DNA of 10,992 nt from an uncultured Eubacteriales bacterium (GTDB taxonomy: Bacteria > Bacillota > Clostridia > Oscillospirales > CAG-382). Below the pieces are notes generated by a model that was not told the origin of the DNA, did no database searches, and saw only the letters and a list, made by a program, of their open reading frames with translations. Every line of letters begins with the position of its first letter. The first letter of the stretch is position 1. Of this stretch, positions 1 through 5,827 are shown one piece after another. The position numbers were made by a program, and so were the translations under genes. The stretch lies in assembly GCA_900546385.1 (NCBI GenBank), contig URCT01000089.1, positions 1 to 10,992 on the forward strand. Direction: 5' to 3'.

Positions 1-24
1 CGCCGCAAAAAGTAACAATCCGTT

Positions 25-39
25 CTCCCTCGCAGGGAG
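25..39. repeat. Hairpin module, CTCCCT/AGGGAG
   Basis: CTCCCT (25-30) pairs with AGGGAG (34-39) around a CGC loop. The corresponding module at the right end of the window (10881-10894) has arms TTCCC/GGGAA around GAAA. The outer C-G pair of one copy is a T-A pair in the other, which is a compensatory difference. Confidence 0.7.
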
Positions 40-40
40 C

Positions 41-63
41 TTCGAGGTTTTCCAAACCTCGAA
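41..63. repeat. CGAGGTTT palindrome, copy 1
   Basis: A perfect 10-bp stem, TTCGAGGTTT (41-50) and AAACCTCGAA (54-63), closes a TCC loop. The same core palindrome occurs at 120-146, 10664-10682 and 10859-10877, with different loops and stem lengths. It is the commonest module of the mosaic. Confidence 0.85.
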
Positions 64-119
64 GCAGCCCACCCAAACAACAACTTCCCACTAACAAACT
101 TAAAACCTTTTCCAAAGGA

Positions 120-146
120 GATTCGAGGTTCTGCAAACCTCGAATC
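120..146. repeat. CGAGGTTT palindrome, copy 2
   Basis: An 11-bp perfect stem, GATTCGAGGTT (120-130) and AACCTCGAATC (136-146), closes a CTGCA loop. It repeats the core of copy 1 within 80 bp, separated by an A/C-rich linker with no other structure. Confidence 0.85.
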
Positions 147-188
147 AGCGCACAAAGATAGCAATCTCGAACAATCCAATTAAATCCT

Positions 189-258
189 TTTGCCGTCCAG
201 CGGTAGCATTTTTGCCCTACTTTTTGTAAAACACAAAAAGTAGGGCAAAAAATCTTTG
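189..258. repeat. 66-nt palindromic module flanked by TTTG
   Basis: The right-hand copy of the composite repeat, read on its reverse strand, runs AAATCCTTTTG directly into AAACTTTCC. In this left copy the same two blocks (182-192 and 259-267) are separated by 66 nt. The intervening piece carries a 19-bp perfect stem (209-227 with 233-251, loop AAAAC) and is bounded by TTTG at 189-192 and 255-258, like a small target-site duplication. The stem has T-runs on both strands and would also act as a bidirectional intrinsic terminator. Whether it inserted here or was lost from the other copy cannot be decided from one window. Confidence 0.65.
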
Positions 259-310
259 AAACTTTCCTTTCGGAAAGTTTGTCCCTGCCGGGACGGCACA
301 CTCCGTGTGC
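257..310. repeat. Triple-hairpin block, left copy
   Basis: Three adjacent hairpins lie head to tail. AAACTTTCC/GGAAAGTTT is at 259-280 with loop TTTC, GTCCC/GGGAC at 281-294 with loop TGCC, and GCACAC/GTGTGC at 296-310 with loop TCC. The same three follow in the same order in the reverse complement of 10753-10808. Only the loops and flanking letters differ. Confidence 0.85.
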
Positions 311-362
311 TTTTCGCTGCCCTGCGGCGGCTATTTCATGCGCTTGCGTTGCCAAGCGATTA

Positions 363-398
363 AAAAAATCCTGCACGGTGTTCCGCGCAGGATTTTTT
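363..398 (-). terminator. Intrinsic terminator of the NUDIX operon
   Basis: A perfect 12-bp inverted repeat, AAAAAATCCTGC (363-374) and GCAGGATTTTTT (387-398), begins a few bases after the NUDIX stop codon. Read on the minus strand, the stem runs straight into a run of seven T. It is a clear rho-independent terminator closing the synthetase-ANTAR-NUDIX operon. Confidence 0.9.
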
Positions 399-403
399 CG
401 ATT

Positions 404-832
404 CTATCGATATTGCGTATAGATTTCTTTGACCGCATCGCCAAAAAATACCGGAAGATACCGTTCAAAATTCGGCGGCAGCGTTTGCTGCGGCAGCTCT
501 TCGGGAGAAAGCCAAAACACGCGCCCTTCGTCGGTCCTGCCGATAAGCTCGCCCGAAAATTTGTCTGCGCGATAGGCAAACACCAGATATTTTTCGTCCT
601 TTTCCGGGTTGTCCCAATGAATGATGCCGCAAAGAACCGGATTTTCGATGACAAGTCCCGTTTCCTCGCGTACTTCACGGATAGCCGCCGCTTCAAAGCT
701 TTCGCCCGGATCCACATGACCGCCCGGAAACGCAATGCCGCACCAATATTTGACGCGCTCTTGCACAAGCACTTTGCCGTCTGCACGACGCAGCATGACC
801 ATATTGGTGATTTCGGTTTGATAAGTATCCAT
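404..832 (-). CDS. NUDIX hydrolase (MutT-like)
   Basis: A 142-residue single-domain NUDIX pyrophosphohydrolase. The NUDIX box is complete at residues 38-60: G38, E44, R52-E53, E56-E57 and G59, in the GX5EX7REVXEEXG pattern. It forms the divalent-metal site that cleaves nucleoside diphosphate linked substrates. Preceding GIAFPGG and following FWLSPEELP segments are typical of MutT/8-oxo-dGTPase-like subfamilies, but substrate cannot be assigned from the box alone. The start is ATG at 832, with AAAGGA about 11 nt upstream. An upstream in-frame extension overlaps the ANTAR gene out of frame and has no ribosome binding site, so it was dropped. The gene begins 32 nt after the ANTAR stop and is followed at once by a strong terminator, so it is the last gene of the operon. 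A role in nitrogen metabolism is not implied by the protein itself. Confidence 0.9.
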   Translation of the reverse strand: MDTYQTEITNMVMLRRADGKVLVQERVKYWCGIAFPGGHVDPGESFEAAAIREVREETGLVIENPVLCGIIHWDNPEKDEKYLVFAYRADKFSGELIGRTDEGRVFWLSPEELPQQTLPPNFERYLPVFFGDAVKEIYTQYR

Positions 833-864
833 GGCGTTCGGTGTCCTTTTTGGTGTAGTTTCGG

Positions 865-1452
865 CTATTCGGCATAGGTTCGCACGATTTCCGAAGCGAT
901 CTCCGCTTTGGGAAGCCGGCTGTCCATGGCCTGTTTTTCGATGTATTTGTGCGCCTGCTCTTCGGTCATGTGTGCAAATTCGATGAGCAGACATTTGGCG
1001 CGCGCAAGCGCTGTTTGTTCGGCAAGCTTTTGCCGCAGCTTGCGGTTCTCTTCGGTTAATCGTGCACAAATGCCGACCGACGCGGTCACAAGCTTTAAGC
1101 TTTGATAAAACAGCTGCTTGGACACGGGCTTTGCCACGGTGAGAATGCCGTAATCCTCCATGCGGCAGCTTAGTTCCTCATACAATTCGTTCTTGACGAG
1201 AAGCACCACGCCTGTGCCGGTCTTTTCGACCGCCGCCATGGCAAGCTCATGCCCGAATTCGTCGCCTAAGGGCGTGTTGACGATGACCATATGGTAGTCA
1301 TTCTCCATGAGCTTTCGCCGGGCTTCTGCGCCGTTTGACGCGTGCTCACGCGTGCAGATGACCGCTCCGTCCGTAAGCTCTGCGATAAAATCGGCACCTT
1401 TTTGCGTGCCGGATACCACGAGAACGCGATACACATTCTTTCCGGAATTCAT
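865..1452 (-). CDS. ANTAR-domain antiterminator with degenerate receiver
   Basis: A 195-residue cytoplasmic regulator. Residues 8-125 have the fold pattern of a response-regulator receiver, with alternating hydrophobic strands (VLVVS, MVIVN, VVLLV, ILTVAKPV). The phospho-acceptor Asp is replaced by N59, and the acidic pair after strand 1 is replaced by S14-G15. Only the strand-5 Lys (K108) remains, so phosphorylation is unlikely. A coiled-coil linker of about residues 130-148 leads into the ANTAR domain (about 149-192), with the family pattern RAK..L...MTEEQAHKYI...AMDSR....IA..IV. ANTAR domains bind paired RNA hairpins in nascent leaders and prevent termination. GGAGG lies 7 nt before the ATG. 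The gene starts 21 nt after the glutamine synthetase homologue, and an ANTAR gene beside a synthetase gene is a recurring arrangement in Clostridia. The signal it senses is unknown; partner-protein or small-ligand control is more likely than a kinase. Confidence 0.88.
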   Translation of the reverse strand: MNSGKNVYRVLVVSGTQKGADFIAELTDGAVICTREHASNGAEARRKLMENDYHMVIVNTPLGDEFGHELAMAAVEKTGTGVVLLVKNELYEELSCRMEDYGILTVAKPVSKQLFYQSLKLVTASVGICARLTEENRKLRQKLAEQTALARAKCLLIEFAHMTEEQAHKYIEKQAMDSRLPKAEIASEIVRTYAE

Positions 1453-1473
1453 AAACGTTCCTCCGGTGTGCTT

Positions 1474-2649
1474 TTACCGGCGGATTCCGGCGCGTGCGGC
1501 GTATGCGTCGATTAAGCGTTCCGGAAGCACGCTTGCGGCAAAATCGCCGTCTAAAGCGATTTTTGCTGCCTCGTGCAGGCTTTCCGGCAGCGTATCTTCC
1601 TCCGTACATTCCGGAAGCGGCAATTCGTCGCGCATTCCCTCTAAACCGGCGTGCAATAACAGCGTGTAGGCAAGATACGGGTTTGCCAAACAATCTGGCG
1701 AGCAGATCTCGAACAGCAGGCTGCTTTCGTCGTCCCGGATGATGCGGATCAAATCGGAATGCGTATAGCCCCATGCGATGCTTTTCGTGCAGGCGCAAGC
1801 GGCAAGCCGCTTGTAGGACGATTCGTCGGGATTGAGAAACAGCGTCATTTCGGGCAAACGGCGCAAAATTCCGGCAAGGAACGCCTTGTTTTTCGCCGCA
1901 TCGCCGCTTGCAACGCGCACATTGATGTGTAACCCGTTGCCGTCCGCTTCATCCAGCGGCTTCGGATCGAACCGCGCGTGCAGACCGTTCTTTTGCGCGA
2001 CCGTCTGCACCACGTTTTTGAAGGTGGTGACATGGTCGGCGGCTGTGAGCGGATCGGCGGCGCAGAAATCGATCTCATTCTGTCCCGGGCCGTTCTCATG
2101 GTGGGAGCTTTCGGGCTTGATGCCCATTTCCTGTAAGGTGAAGCAGATCTCACGGCGCACATTTTCGCCGCGGTCGGCCGGTGCTAAATCGAGATAACCG
2201 CCGCAATCGAGCGGAATATCGGTCGGTTCGCCGTTTTCGTCGGTCTTGAATAAGTAAAATTCGCATTCGGCACCGAAAAAGACCGACAGCTCTTTTGCGC
2301 GAAGACTCTTGACGGTGTCTTTCAAAATGCGGCGCGCGTCAAGCTCAAACGGTTCGCCGGAGGCCGTATGCAGACGGCAGAACAGCCGCACCACGCGACC
2401 GGTCGAAGGCCGCCACGGCAGAACCGCCATGGTGCTCGGTTCGGGCATCAGATATACGTCCGCGGTCTTGTCGCCGAACCCGGCAATGAGCGAAGCATTG
2501 ACGGGAATGCCGGTTTCAAAGGCTTCTTCGAGCAGACACGGTTGGATCGCGAGGTTTTTCTGTGTTCCGAAGACGTCGCAAAAGGCGAGACGGATAAATT
2601 TCACATCGTTTTCCGAAATAAATTCCAGCACTTCGTTTTTGGTATACAT
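1474..2649 (-). CDS. Divergent type-I glutamine synthetase family protein
   Basis: A 391-residue member of the GlnA family, which joins glutamate and ammonia using ATP. The beta-grasp (about 14-100) and catalytic domains (about 105-391) are recognisable through GAECEF (126-131), HHENGPGQNEIDF (183-195), NGLH (238-241), NPDESSYKR (273-281) and SPDCLANPYL (317-326). Metal ligands are kept: E128, E130, E185, E192, H241 and E314. By my alignment to classical GSI, several active-site residues are changed. The ammonia-site Asp of DGSS is N51, the flap Glu of YEAP is C287, the Arg of NRS is H297, and the last two Arg of the RxExR motif are L312 and C316. The usual C-terminal tail of about 50 residues is missing. 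It may be a different gamma-glutamyl ligase or a non-catalytic sensor rather than housekeeping GlnA. The start at 2649 is chosen because AAAGGA lies 8 nt upstream; longer starts overlap rsmA and the promoter. It is the first gene of the operon. Confidence 0.85.
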   Translation of the reverse strand: MYTKNEVLEFISENDVKFIRLAFCDVFGTQKNLAIQPCLLEEAFETGIPVNASLIAGFGDKTADVYLMPEPSTMAVLPWRPSTGRVVRLFCRLHTASGEPFELDARRILKDTVKSLRAKELSVFFGAECEFYLFKTDENGEPTDIPLDCGGYLDLAPADRGENVRREICFTLQEMGIKPESSHHENGPGQNEIDFCAADPLTAADHVTTFKNVVQTVAQKNGLHARFDPKPLDEADGNGLHINVRVASGDAAKNKAFLAGILRRLPEMTLFLNPDESSYKRLAACACTKSIAWGYTHSDLIRIIRDDESSLLFEICSPDCLANPYLAYTLLLHAGLEGMRDELPLPECTEEDTLPESLHEAAKIALDGDFAASVLPERLIDAYAARAGIRR

Positions 2650-2657
2650 ATGAACCA

Positions 2658-2663
2658 TCCTTT
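2658..2663 (-). promoter_or_regulatory. Ribosome binding site fixing the synthetase start
   Basis: AAAGGA on the minus strand lies 8 nt before the ATG at 2649. The alternative in-frame ATG three codons upstream would have its purine run almost touching the start codon, so 2649 is preferred. Confidence 0.7.
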
Positions 2664-2679
2664 TGGCGGAGTTTTTATC

Positions 2680-2708
2680 AGTATAGAGGATTTTGCGGCA
2701 GGATTCAA
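2680..2708 (-). promoter_or_regulatory. Sigma-A type promoter of the synthetase operon
   Basis: On the minus strand, TTGAAT (2703-2708) and TATACT (2680-2685) are separated by exactly 17 nt. These are 4/6 and 5/6 matches to the -35 and -10 consensus. The -35 box overlaps the rsmA stop codon. Transcription would start near 2673, giving a leader of only about 24 nt. That is too short for a double-hairpin ANTAR target. Confidence 0.65.
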
Positions 2709-3610
2709 ACAGATTTTGTAAATTCTGCGGACGCGTCGGCAGCAAATGCTTCGGCAAGGCGGACATACTGCTCGGCGTTAAGCGTTTCGCCGCGCACGGT
2801 TTCGGCAAGGCCGACCGAGGCGAGAATCGCGCTTATTTTGGCTTTATCGCCGCCGACGAGCGGTGAAAGCGTGTTGGAAAGCGTTTTGCGGCGCATGGAA
2901 AAGGCGGCACGAATGACGCGGCTTGCTTTTTCGATGATTTCCGGCGTGTAGCGCGGCGGACGATACAGATTTAGACGCACGATGGCACTGTCCACCTTCG
3001 GACGCGGATAGAAACAGCCGGACGGCACGGAAAACAGCCGTTTGCAGGTGCCGTATAAGCCGAGCGCGGCGGTGATGCTGCCGTATTCGGCACTTCCCGG
3101 CGCGGCGCACAGTCGCACAGCCACCTCTTTTTGCACCATCACCGTGATGTAATCGAAATCCATACCGCTTTCCACCAAGCGCATGAGAATGGGCGTTGTG
3201 ATGTAGTACGGCAGATTGGCGCAGACTGAGAGCGGCAGAATCCCGTTTTTGCCGGTTCGCCGCGGCGTAAGCAAAGCGGCAAGATCGGTTTCCATGATAT
3301 CGCCGAACACGACCTCGGCGTTGTCATACGGCGCAAGCGATTCGGCAAGCACGCCTTCGAGCGAACGGTCGATCTCGACGGCCACCACTTTTTCAAAGCG
3401 TTTGGCAAGCTCACCGGTCAAAATGCCGGCGCCGGGACCGATCTCGAGAATGAGTGCCGGAATCTTTTCGGCTCCTTCCCCAAAGCCATCCGGCAGGGCA
3501 TAATCAGTGCATTCGGCGGCAATGCGTCGCGGAATTTTGATGTCCTGCAAAAAGTTCTGCCCGTACTTTTTCTGAAAGTGAAAGCCGTGTTTTTCGAGTA
3601 AGTCTGACAT
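2705..3610 (-). CDS. rsmA: 16S rRNA A1518/A1519 dimethyltransferase RsmA (KsgA)
   Basis: A 301-residue Rossmann-fold methyltransferase that uses S-adenosylmethionine to dimethylate N6 of two adjacent adenines in helix 45 of 16S rRNA, a late step of 30S assembly. The family start signature KKYGQNFL is at 14-21. The SAM-binding loop LEIGPGAG is at 55-62, the ribose-binding acidic residue is E79 in VAVEID, D104 lies in GDIME, and the catalytic NLPY is at 132-135. FYPRPKVDSAIV at 200-211 is characteristic of the family. Length is normal. The start is ATG at 3610, with AAAGGAG about 5 nt upstream; a longer in-frame extension runs into the hairpin and the lipoprotein gene and is rejected. It lies 76 bp after the lipoprotein gene and 55 bp before the synthetase gene. 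No terminator follows it, so read-through into the synthetase operon is possible. Confidence 0.97.
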   Translation of the reverse strand: MSDLLEKHGFHFQKKYGQNFLQDIKIPRRIAAECTDYALPDGFGEGAEKIPALILEIGPGAGILTGELAKRFEKVVAVEIDRSLEGVLAESLAPYDNAEVVFGDIMETDLAALLTPRRTGKNGILPLSVCANLPYYITTPILMRLVESGMDFDYITVMVQKEVAVRLCAAPGSAEYGSITAALGLYGTCKRLFSVPSGCFYPRPKVDSAIVRLNLYRPPRYTPEIIEKASRVIRAAFSMRRKTLSNTLSPLVGGDKAKISAILASVGLAETVRGETLNAEQYVRLAEAFAADASAEFTKSV

Positions 3611-3635
3611 GGTTTCTCCTTTGTCTTTTGGGGCG

Positions 3636-3663
3636 AAAAGGGCTGCCGTCAAGGCAGCCCTTT
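3636..3663 (-). terminator. Hairpin terminator after the lipoprotein gene
   Basis: AAAGGGCTGCC (3637-3647) and GGCAGCCCTTT (3653-3663) form a perfect 11-bp stem with a five-base loop. On the minus strand it ends in TTTT. The T-run is short, so it may be a partial terminator allowing some transcription into rsmA. Confidence 0.7.
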
Positions 3664-3686
3664 GATTGGTTCGTTTGTTGCGGTGA

Positions 3687-5549
3687 TTATTCGGCCGCGG
3701 TGTTGTCGGCGTTATCCGCGTTGTCGGCGTTCGCATTGTCGGCATTGTCGGCAGCTGTGTCATCGGCGTTGCCGGTACCGGCAGTGGCGTCAACGATTTC
3801 TTCGGGCAGATACTTCTTATAGTTCTTCTGGGACATCTTGGTGAAGTTCCAGGTGCCGAAATAATCGTGCTTGATGCCGGACAATTCCTTGGTGGCATAC
3901 ACATCCACGTTGCAGAAGAGCGGAATGATCGGGGATTTTTCGATGAGCAGAGCCTCTGCACGGTGCATGGCATCGGCACGGGCATCGTTGTTCAGCGCAC
4001 CCACGATTTCATCGCAGACGGCGTCGTATTCTTCATCCGCAAAACCGGTGAAGTGTGCGGAGGTATAGGTGATTTCGTCAACCGAAAGATCCACCGGCGC
4101 GCCGCTGTATGCCGAAGAGAAGCCGACGAGCATACCGTAAGCGTCGGGTGTGACGCACTGGAAGTCGGTGGCGATGATGCGGTTTTTGCCGTCGGTCAGC
4201 GTTTTGCCGGAAATGACGCCATAGAGATAACCGGCGGTTTTGCCCTCCGTTTTGACTGTGAAGCCGAGATCCTTCCAAACGCTCTTGCAATAGTCGGCAA
4301 CTGCGCGTTCGTAGTCGCGCGACTTGTCATATTCGAGCGTAATGGAGCCTTTCTTCACACCGGCTTCGGCAAGGAGCGCCTTTGCGGCTTCCACATCGCC
4401 GGTCGGCGTGAACTGCTTGCCGGCATTCTTGCGGAATTCCTTTTTGCCGTCGGCATCATCGATACCGAACGGAACAACGCCCTCGGCTGCCTTGGTCTTG
4501 CGGCCGGTCAGCGAATTGATATGGTCGCGGTCAAGCGCGATCGAAAGAGCCTTGCGCACGCGGGCATCCGCGAAAAGCTCGCTTGTGGTGTCAAAGAAAT
4601 ATGTATAAACCGAAGGGATCGCGTTCTGCGAGGCCTTGCCTGCAGCGTCGATGGTTTCGGCTTTGGCACCGCTCAGATTCAGATAGAAAATATCCTTGTT
4701 TTGGAAGCGTTCCAGCTGTTCTTCGGCGGTGTCGCCCTCCGAAAGAAGCGTGATGAACTCATAGGGCTTTACAACCTTATCCACCGGATTGTCTTCGTTG
4801 GCACTGACGTTGTTGTAGTGCAGGTTACGCTCCAGCTCAAAGGATTTTGCGGAGATCTTGCGGTATTTGAACGGACCGTTGGTAAGCGGCATACCGAAGG
4901 TGGTGGAAGCATTCCAGGTGTAATCGATGTTGTCGGGATCGTCAAACTTGGTGGCGTTGTCTTCGCGAAGCGGCACAAGTGCCGGGCTTGCCAGACGGCG
5001 CAAAAAGTATTTGACGTTGGTAAATTCCGGTTCAAAGGCGATTTGCAGCACATTGTCCTTGATGGCGCACACGCCGAGATCGTTGACCGAGCAAAGGCCT
5101 TCCTTGACGCGGCGTGCGTTCTTGATCGGATACAAGAGCGATGCGGCGGTGTGTTCCTCGGTCGGCGAAAGAAGTCTCTGCCAAGCGTAGACGAAATCGT
5201 CGGCATCGACGATAATACCGTCGCTCCAACGGCTGTTCTTTAACTTGATCTCCAACTTTAAGGTGTTGTCGCGCGCGTCAACATAGTATTCGACTTCATC
5301 CGCAAGAGCCTTTTTGAGATCGCCCTTGCTGTTGATGGAATATAAGCCCTCATATAACAGGCCGAACAGCTTGGCATTGTCCGCATTATCGTAAATCGAT
5401 TCGGTCGGATCCAAGTTTGCCGGCAACGCGCTCAAATACATCTGAATGACAGCGCCCTTGTCGTCATCGAGTTTCTTGCCGCAGCCGGTAAACGTGAGCA
5501 TACCAAACACCATCAGAGCGGCAAGCACAAGAGCTAAGATTTTTTTCAT
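3687..5549 (-). CDS. Oligopeptide-type ABC transporter substrate-binding lipoprotein
   Basis: A 620-residue secreted lipoprotein of the SBP_bac_5/OppA family, which captures peptides or similar solutes outside the membrane for an ABC importer. The signal peptide is KK followed by a hydrophobic stretch (4-18) and lipobox FTGC, with C23 as the lipidated residue. Family landmarks are the early LPANLDPTESIYDNA, then WSDGIIVDADDFVYAWQRLL and, midway, RVRKALSIALDRDHIN. After the binding domain come KKYLPEEIVDA and an odd tail of about 35 residues built on Ala-Asp-Asn repeats. The start is ATG at 5549, with GGAGG 11 nt upstream; an in-frame TTG further up would place that site inside the gene. A clear promoter lies upstream and a hairpin downstream. 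No permease or ATPase genes are in the window, so the protein must work with a transporter encoded elsewhere or be a stand-alone receptor. Substrate is not predictable. Confidence 0.92.
   Translation of the reverse strand: MKKILALVLAALMVFGMLTFTGCGKKLDDDKGAVIQMYLSALPANLDPTESIYDNADNAKLFGLLYEGLYSINSKGDLKKALADEVEYYVDARDNTLKLEIKLKNSRWSDGIIVDADDFVYAWQRLLSPTEEHTAASLLYPIKNARRVKEGLCSVNDLGVCAIKDNVLQIAFEPEFTNVKYFLRRLASPALVPLREDNATKFDDPDNIDYTWNASTTFGMPLTNGPFKYRKISAKSFELERNLHYNNVSANEDNPVDKVVKPYEFITLLSEGDTAEEQLERFQNKDIFYLNLSGAKAETIDAAGKASQNAIPSVYTYFFDTTSELFADARVRKALSIALDRDHINSLTGRKTKAAEGVVPFGIDDADGKKEFRKNAGKQFTPTGDVEAAKALLAEAGVKKGSITLEYDKSRDYERAVADYCKSVWKDLGFTVKTEGKTAGYLYGVISGKTLTDGKNRIIATDFQCVTPDAYGMLVGFSSAYSGAPVDLSVDEITYTSAHFTGFADEEYDAVCDEIVGALNNDARADAMHRAEALLIEKSPIIPLFCNVDVYATKELSGIKHDYFGTWNFTKMSQKNYKKYLPEEIVDATAGTGNADDTAADNADNANADNADNADNTAAE
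3690..3770 (-). repeat. Degenerate 9-bp tandem repeat encoding Ala-Asp-Asn
   Basis: On the minus strand the 3' end of the lipoprotein gene repeats a nine-base unit of the form GCn-GAy-AAy about six to seven times. It encodes NADNANADNADNADN. Third-base variation shows that the repeat is not freshly expanded throughout. Such tracts can change length by slippage in steps of three codons without breaking the frame. Confidence 0.75.
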
Positions 5550-5591
5550 TTTAACAGTCGCCTCCAAAGAATTTTAACTGAAAACCGTCCG

Positions 5592-5603
5592 ATTTTCGAA
5601 AAT
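5592..5603. promoter_or_regulatory. Perfect palindrome ATTTTCGAAAAT, possible operator
   Basis: A 12-bp perfect palindrome lies in the leader of the lipoprotein gene, downstream of its promoter. A related sequence, ATATTCGAAA, occurs at 5765-5774 in the leader of the divergent S1 gene. It could be a regulator site shared by both transcripts, but short AT-rich palindromes also arise by chance. Confidence 0.3.
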
Positions 5604-5634
5604 GGGGATAATACAGACAGTATATTTACATACC

Positions 5635-5663
5635 ATTATACCATTAAAACCCGGCAGAATCAA
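5635..5663 (-). promoter_or_regulatory. Sigma-A type promoter of the lipoprotein gene
   Basis: On the minus strand, TTGATT (5658-5663) and a perfect TATAAT (5635-5640) are separated by 17 nt. The expected start near 5628 leaves a leader of roughly 78 nt before the ATG at 5549. It is the best consensus match in the window. Confidence 0.8.
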
Positions 5664-5755
5664 TTGATTTTTCATAAAATGCGTATTTTTTTCGGTTTGC
5701 ACAATTTTGGCCTATATTTTTTGTCACCATTGCACAAAAGCGGACGTGTTTGCGG

Positions 5756-5783
5756 CCGCGCGGCATATTCGAAAGCCGTGCGG
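5756..5783 (+). promoter_or_regulatory. Leader hairpin 1 of the S1 gene
   Basis: CCGCGCGGC (5756-5764) pairs with GCCGTGCGG (5775-5783), nine pairs including one G-U, around the loop ATATTCGAAA. It is not followed by a T-run, so it is not a normal terminator. It may be an RNA control element, or simply a stabilising leader structure. Confidence 0.5.
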
Positions 5784-5803
5784 AATAGGATAAAACGGAA
5801 AAA

Positions 5804-5827
5804 CCTCCGGCAAATCCGCTTCGGAGG
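5804..5827 (+). promoter_or_regulatory. Leader hairpin 2 of the S1 gene
   Basis: CCTCCG (5804-5809) pairs with CGGAGG (5822-5827). Two further G-C pairs close an AAATCC loop, with a TT bulge. A competing stem between ATCCG (5814-5818) and CGGAT (5831-5835) would exclude it, so the leader can switch between two folds. The true start codon is 40 nt downstream with its own ribosome binding site. Confidence 0.45.

Larger units (their letters stand above)
1..403. other. Gene-free region with hairpin mosaic
   Basis: No credible coding sequence is present. The stretch is a chain of short perfect inverted repeats (listed separately) joined by A/C-rich linkers, ending in the terminator of the minus-strand operon. 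The segments at 1-63, 179-192 and 257-310 match, in the same order, the reverse complement of the region around 10753-10930. It is therefore one copy of a composite repeat. The first bases (GCAAAAAGTAAC at 5-16) are the right arm of a hairpin whose left arm lies outside the window. Confidence 0.8.

Noticed and set aside
1..146. CRISPR array
   Set aside because: The repeated CGAGGTTT palindromes vary in length and loop, are not regularly spaced, are found at both ends of the window in mixed modules, and have no cas genes nearby.
305..877. Plus-strand open frame of 190 codons
   Set aside because: It is antisense to the NUDIX gene and its terminator and begins in the hairpin mosaic. The minus-strand frame has the complete NUDIX box.
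2650..2808. N-terminal extension of the synthetase homologue (53 codons)
   Set aside because: It overlaps the end of rsmA and the promoter boxes. The family fold begins at the internal ATG, which has AAAGGA at proper spacing.
3867..5243. Long open frame (458 codons) on the plus strand
   Set aside because: It lies wholly antisense to the lipoprotein gene. That gene has a signal peptide, lipobox and clear family motifs. The antisense frame has no ribosome binding site and no recognisable domain, so it is a codon-bias shadow.
5550..5567. Upstream TTG start for the lipoprotein gene
   Set aside because: Its codons would contain the GGAGG that serves the ATG at 5549, and the added residues would only lengthen the signal peptide's N-region.
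5804..5827. Leader hairpin 2 as an ANTAR target
   Set aside because: The ANTAR consensus needs two hairpins with six-base loops having A at position 1 and G at position 4. This loop is AAATCC, and the neighbouring hairpin has a ten-base loop.
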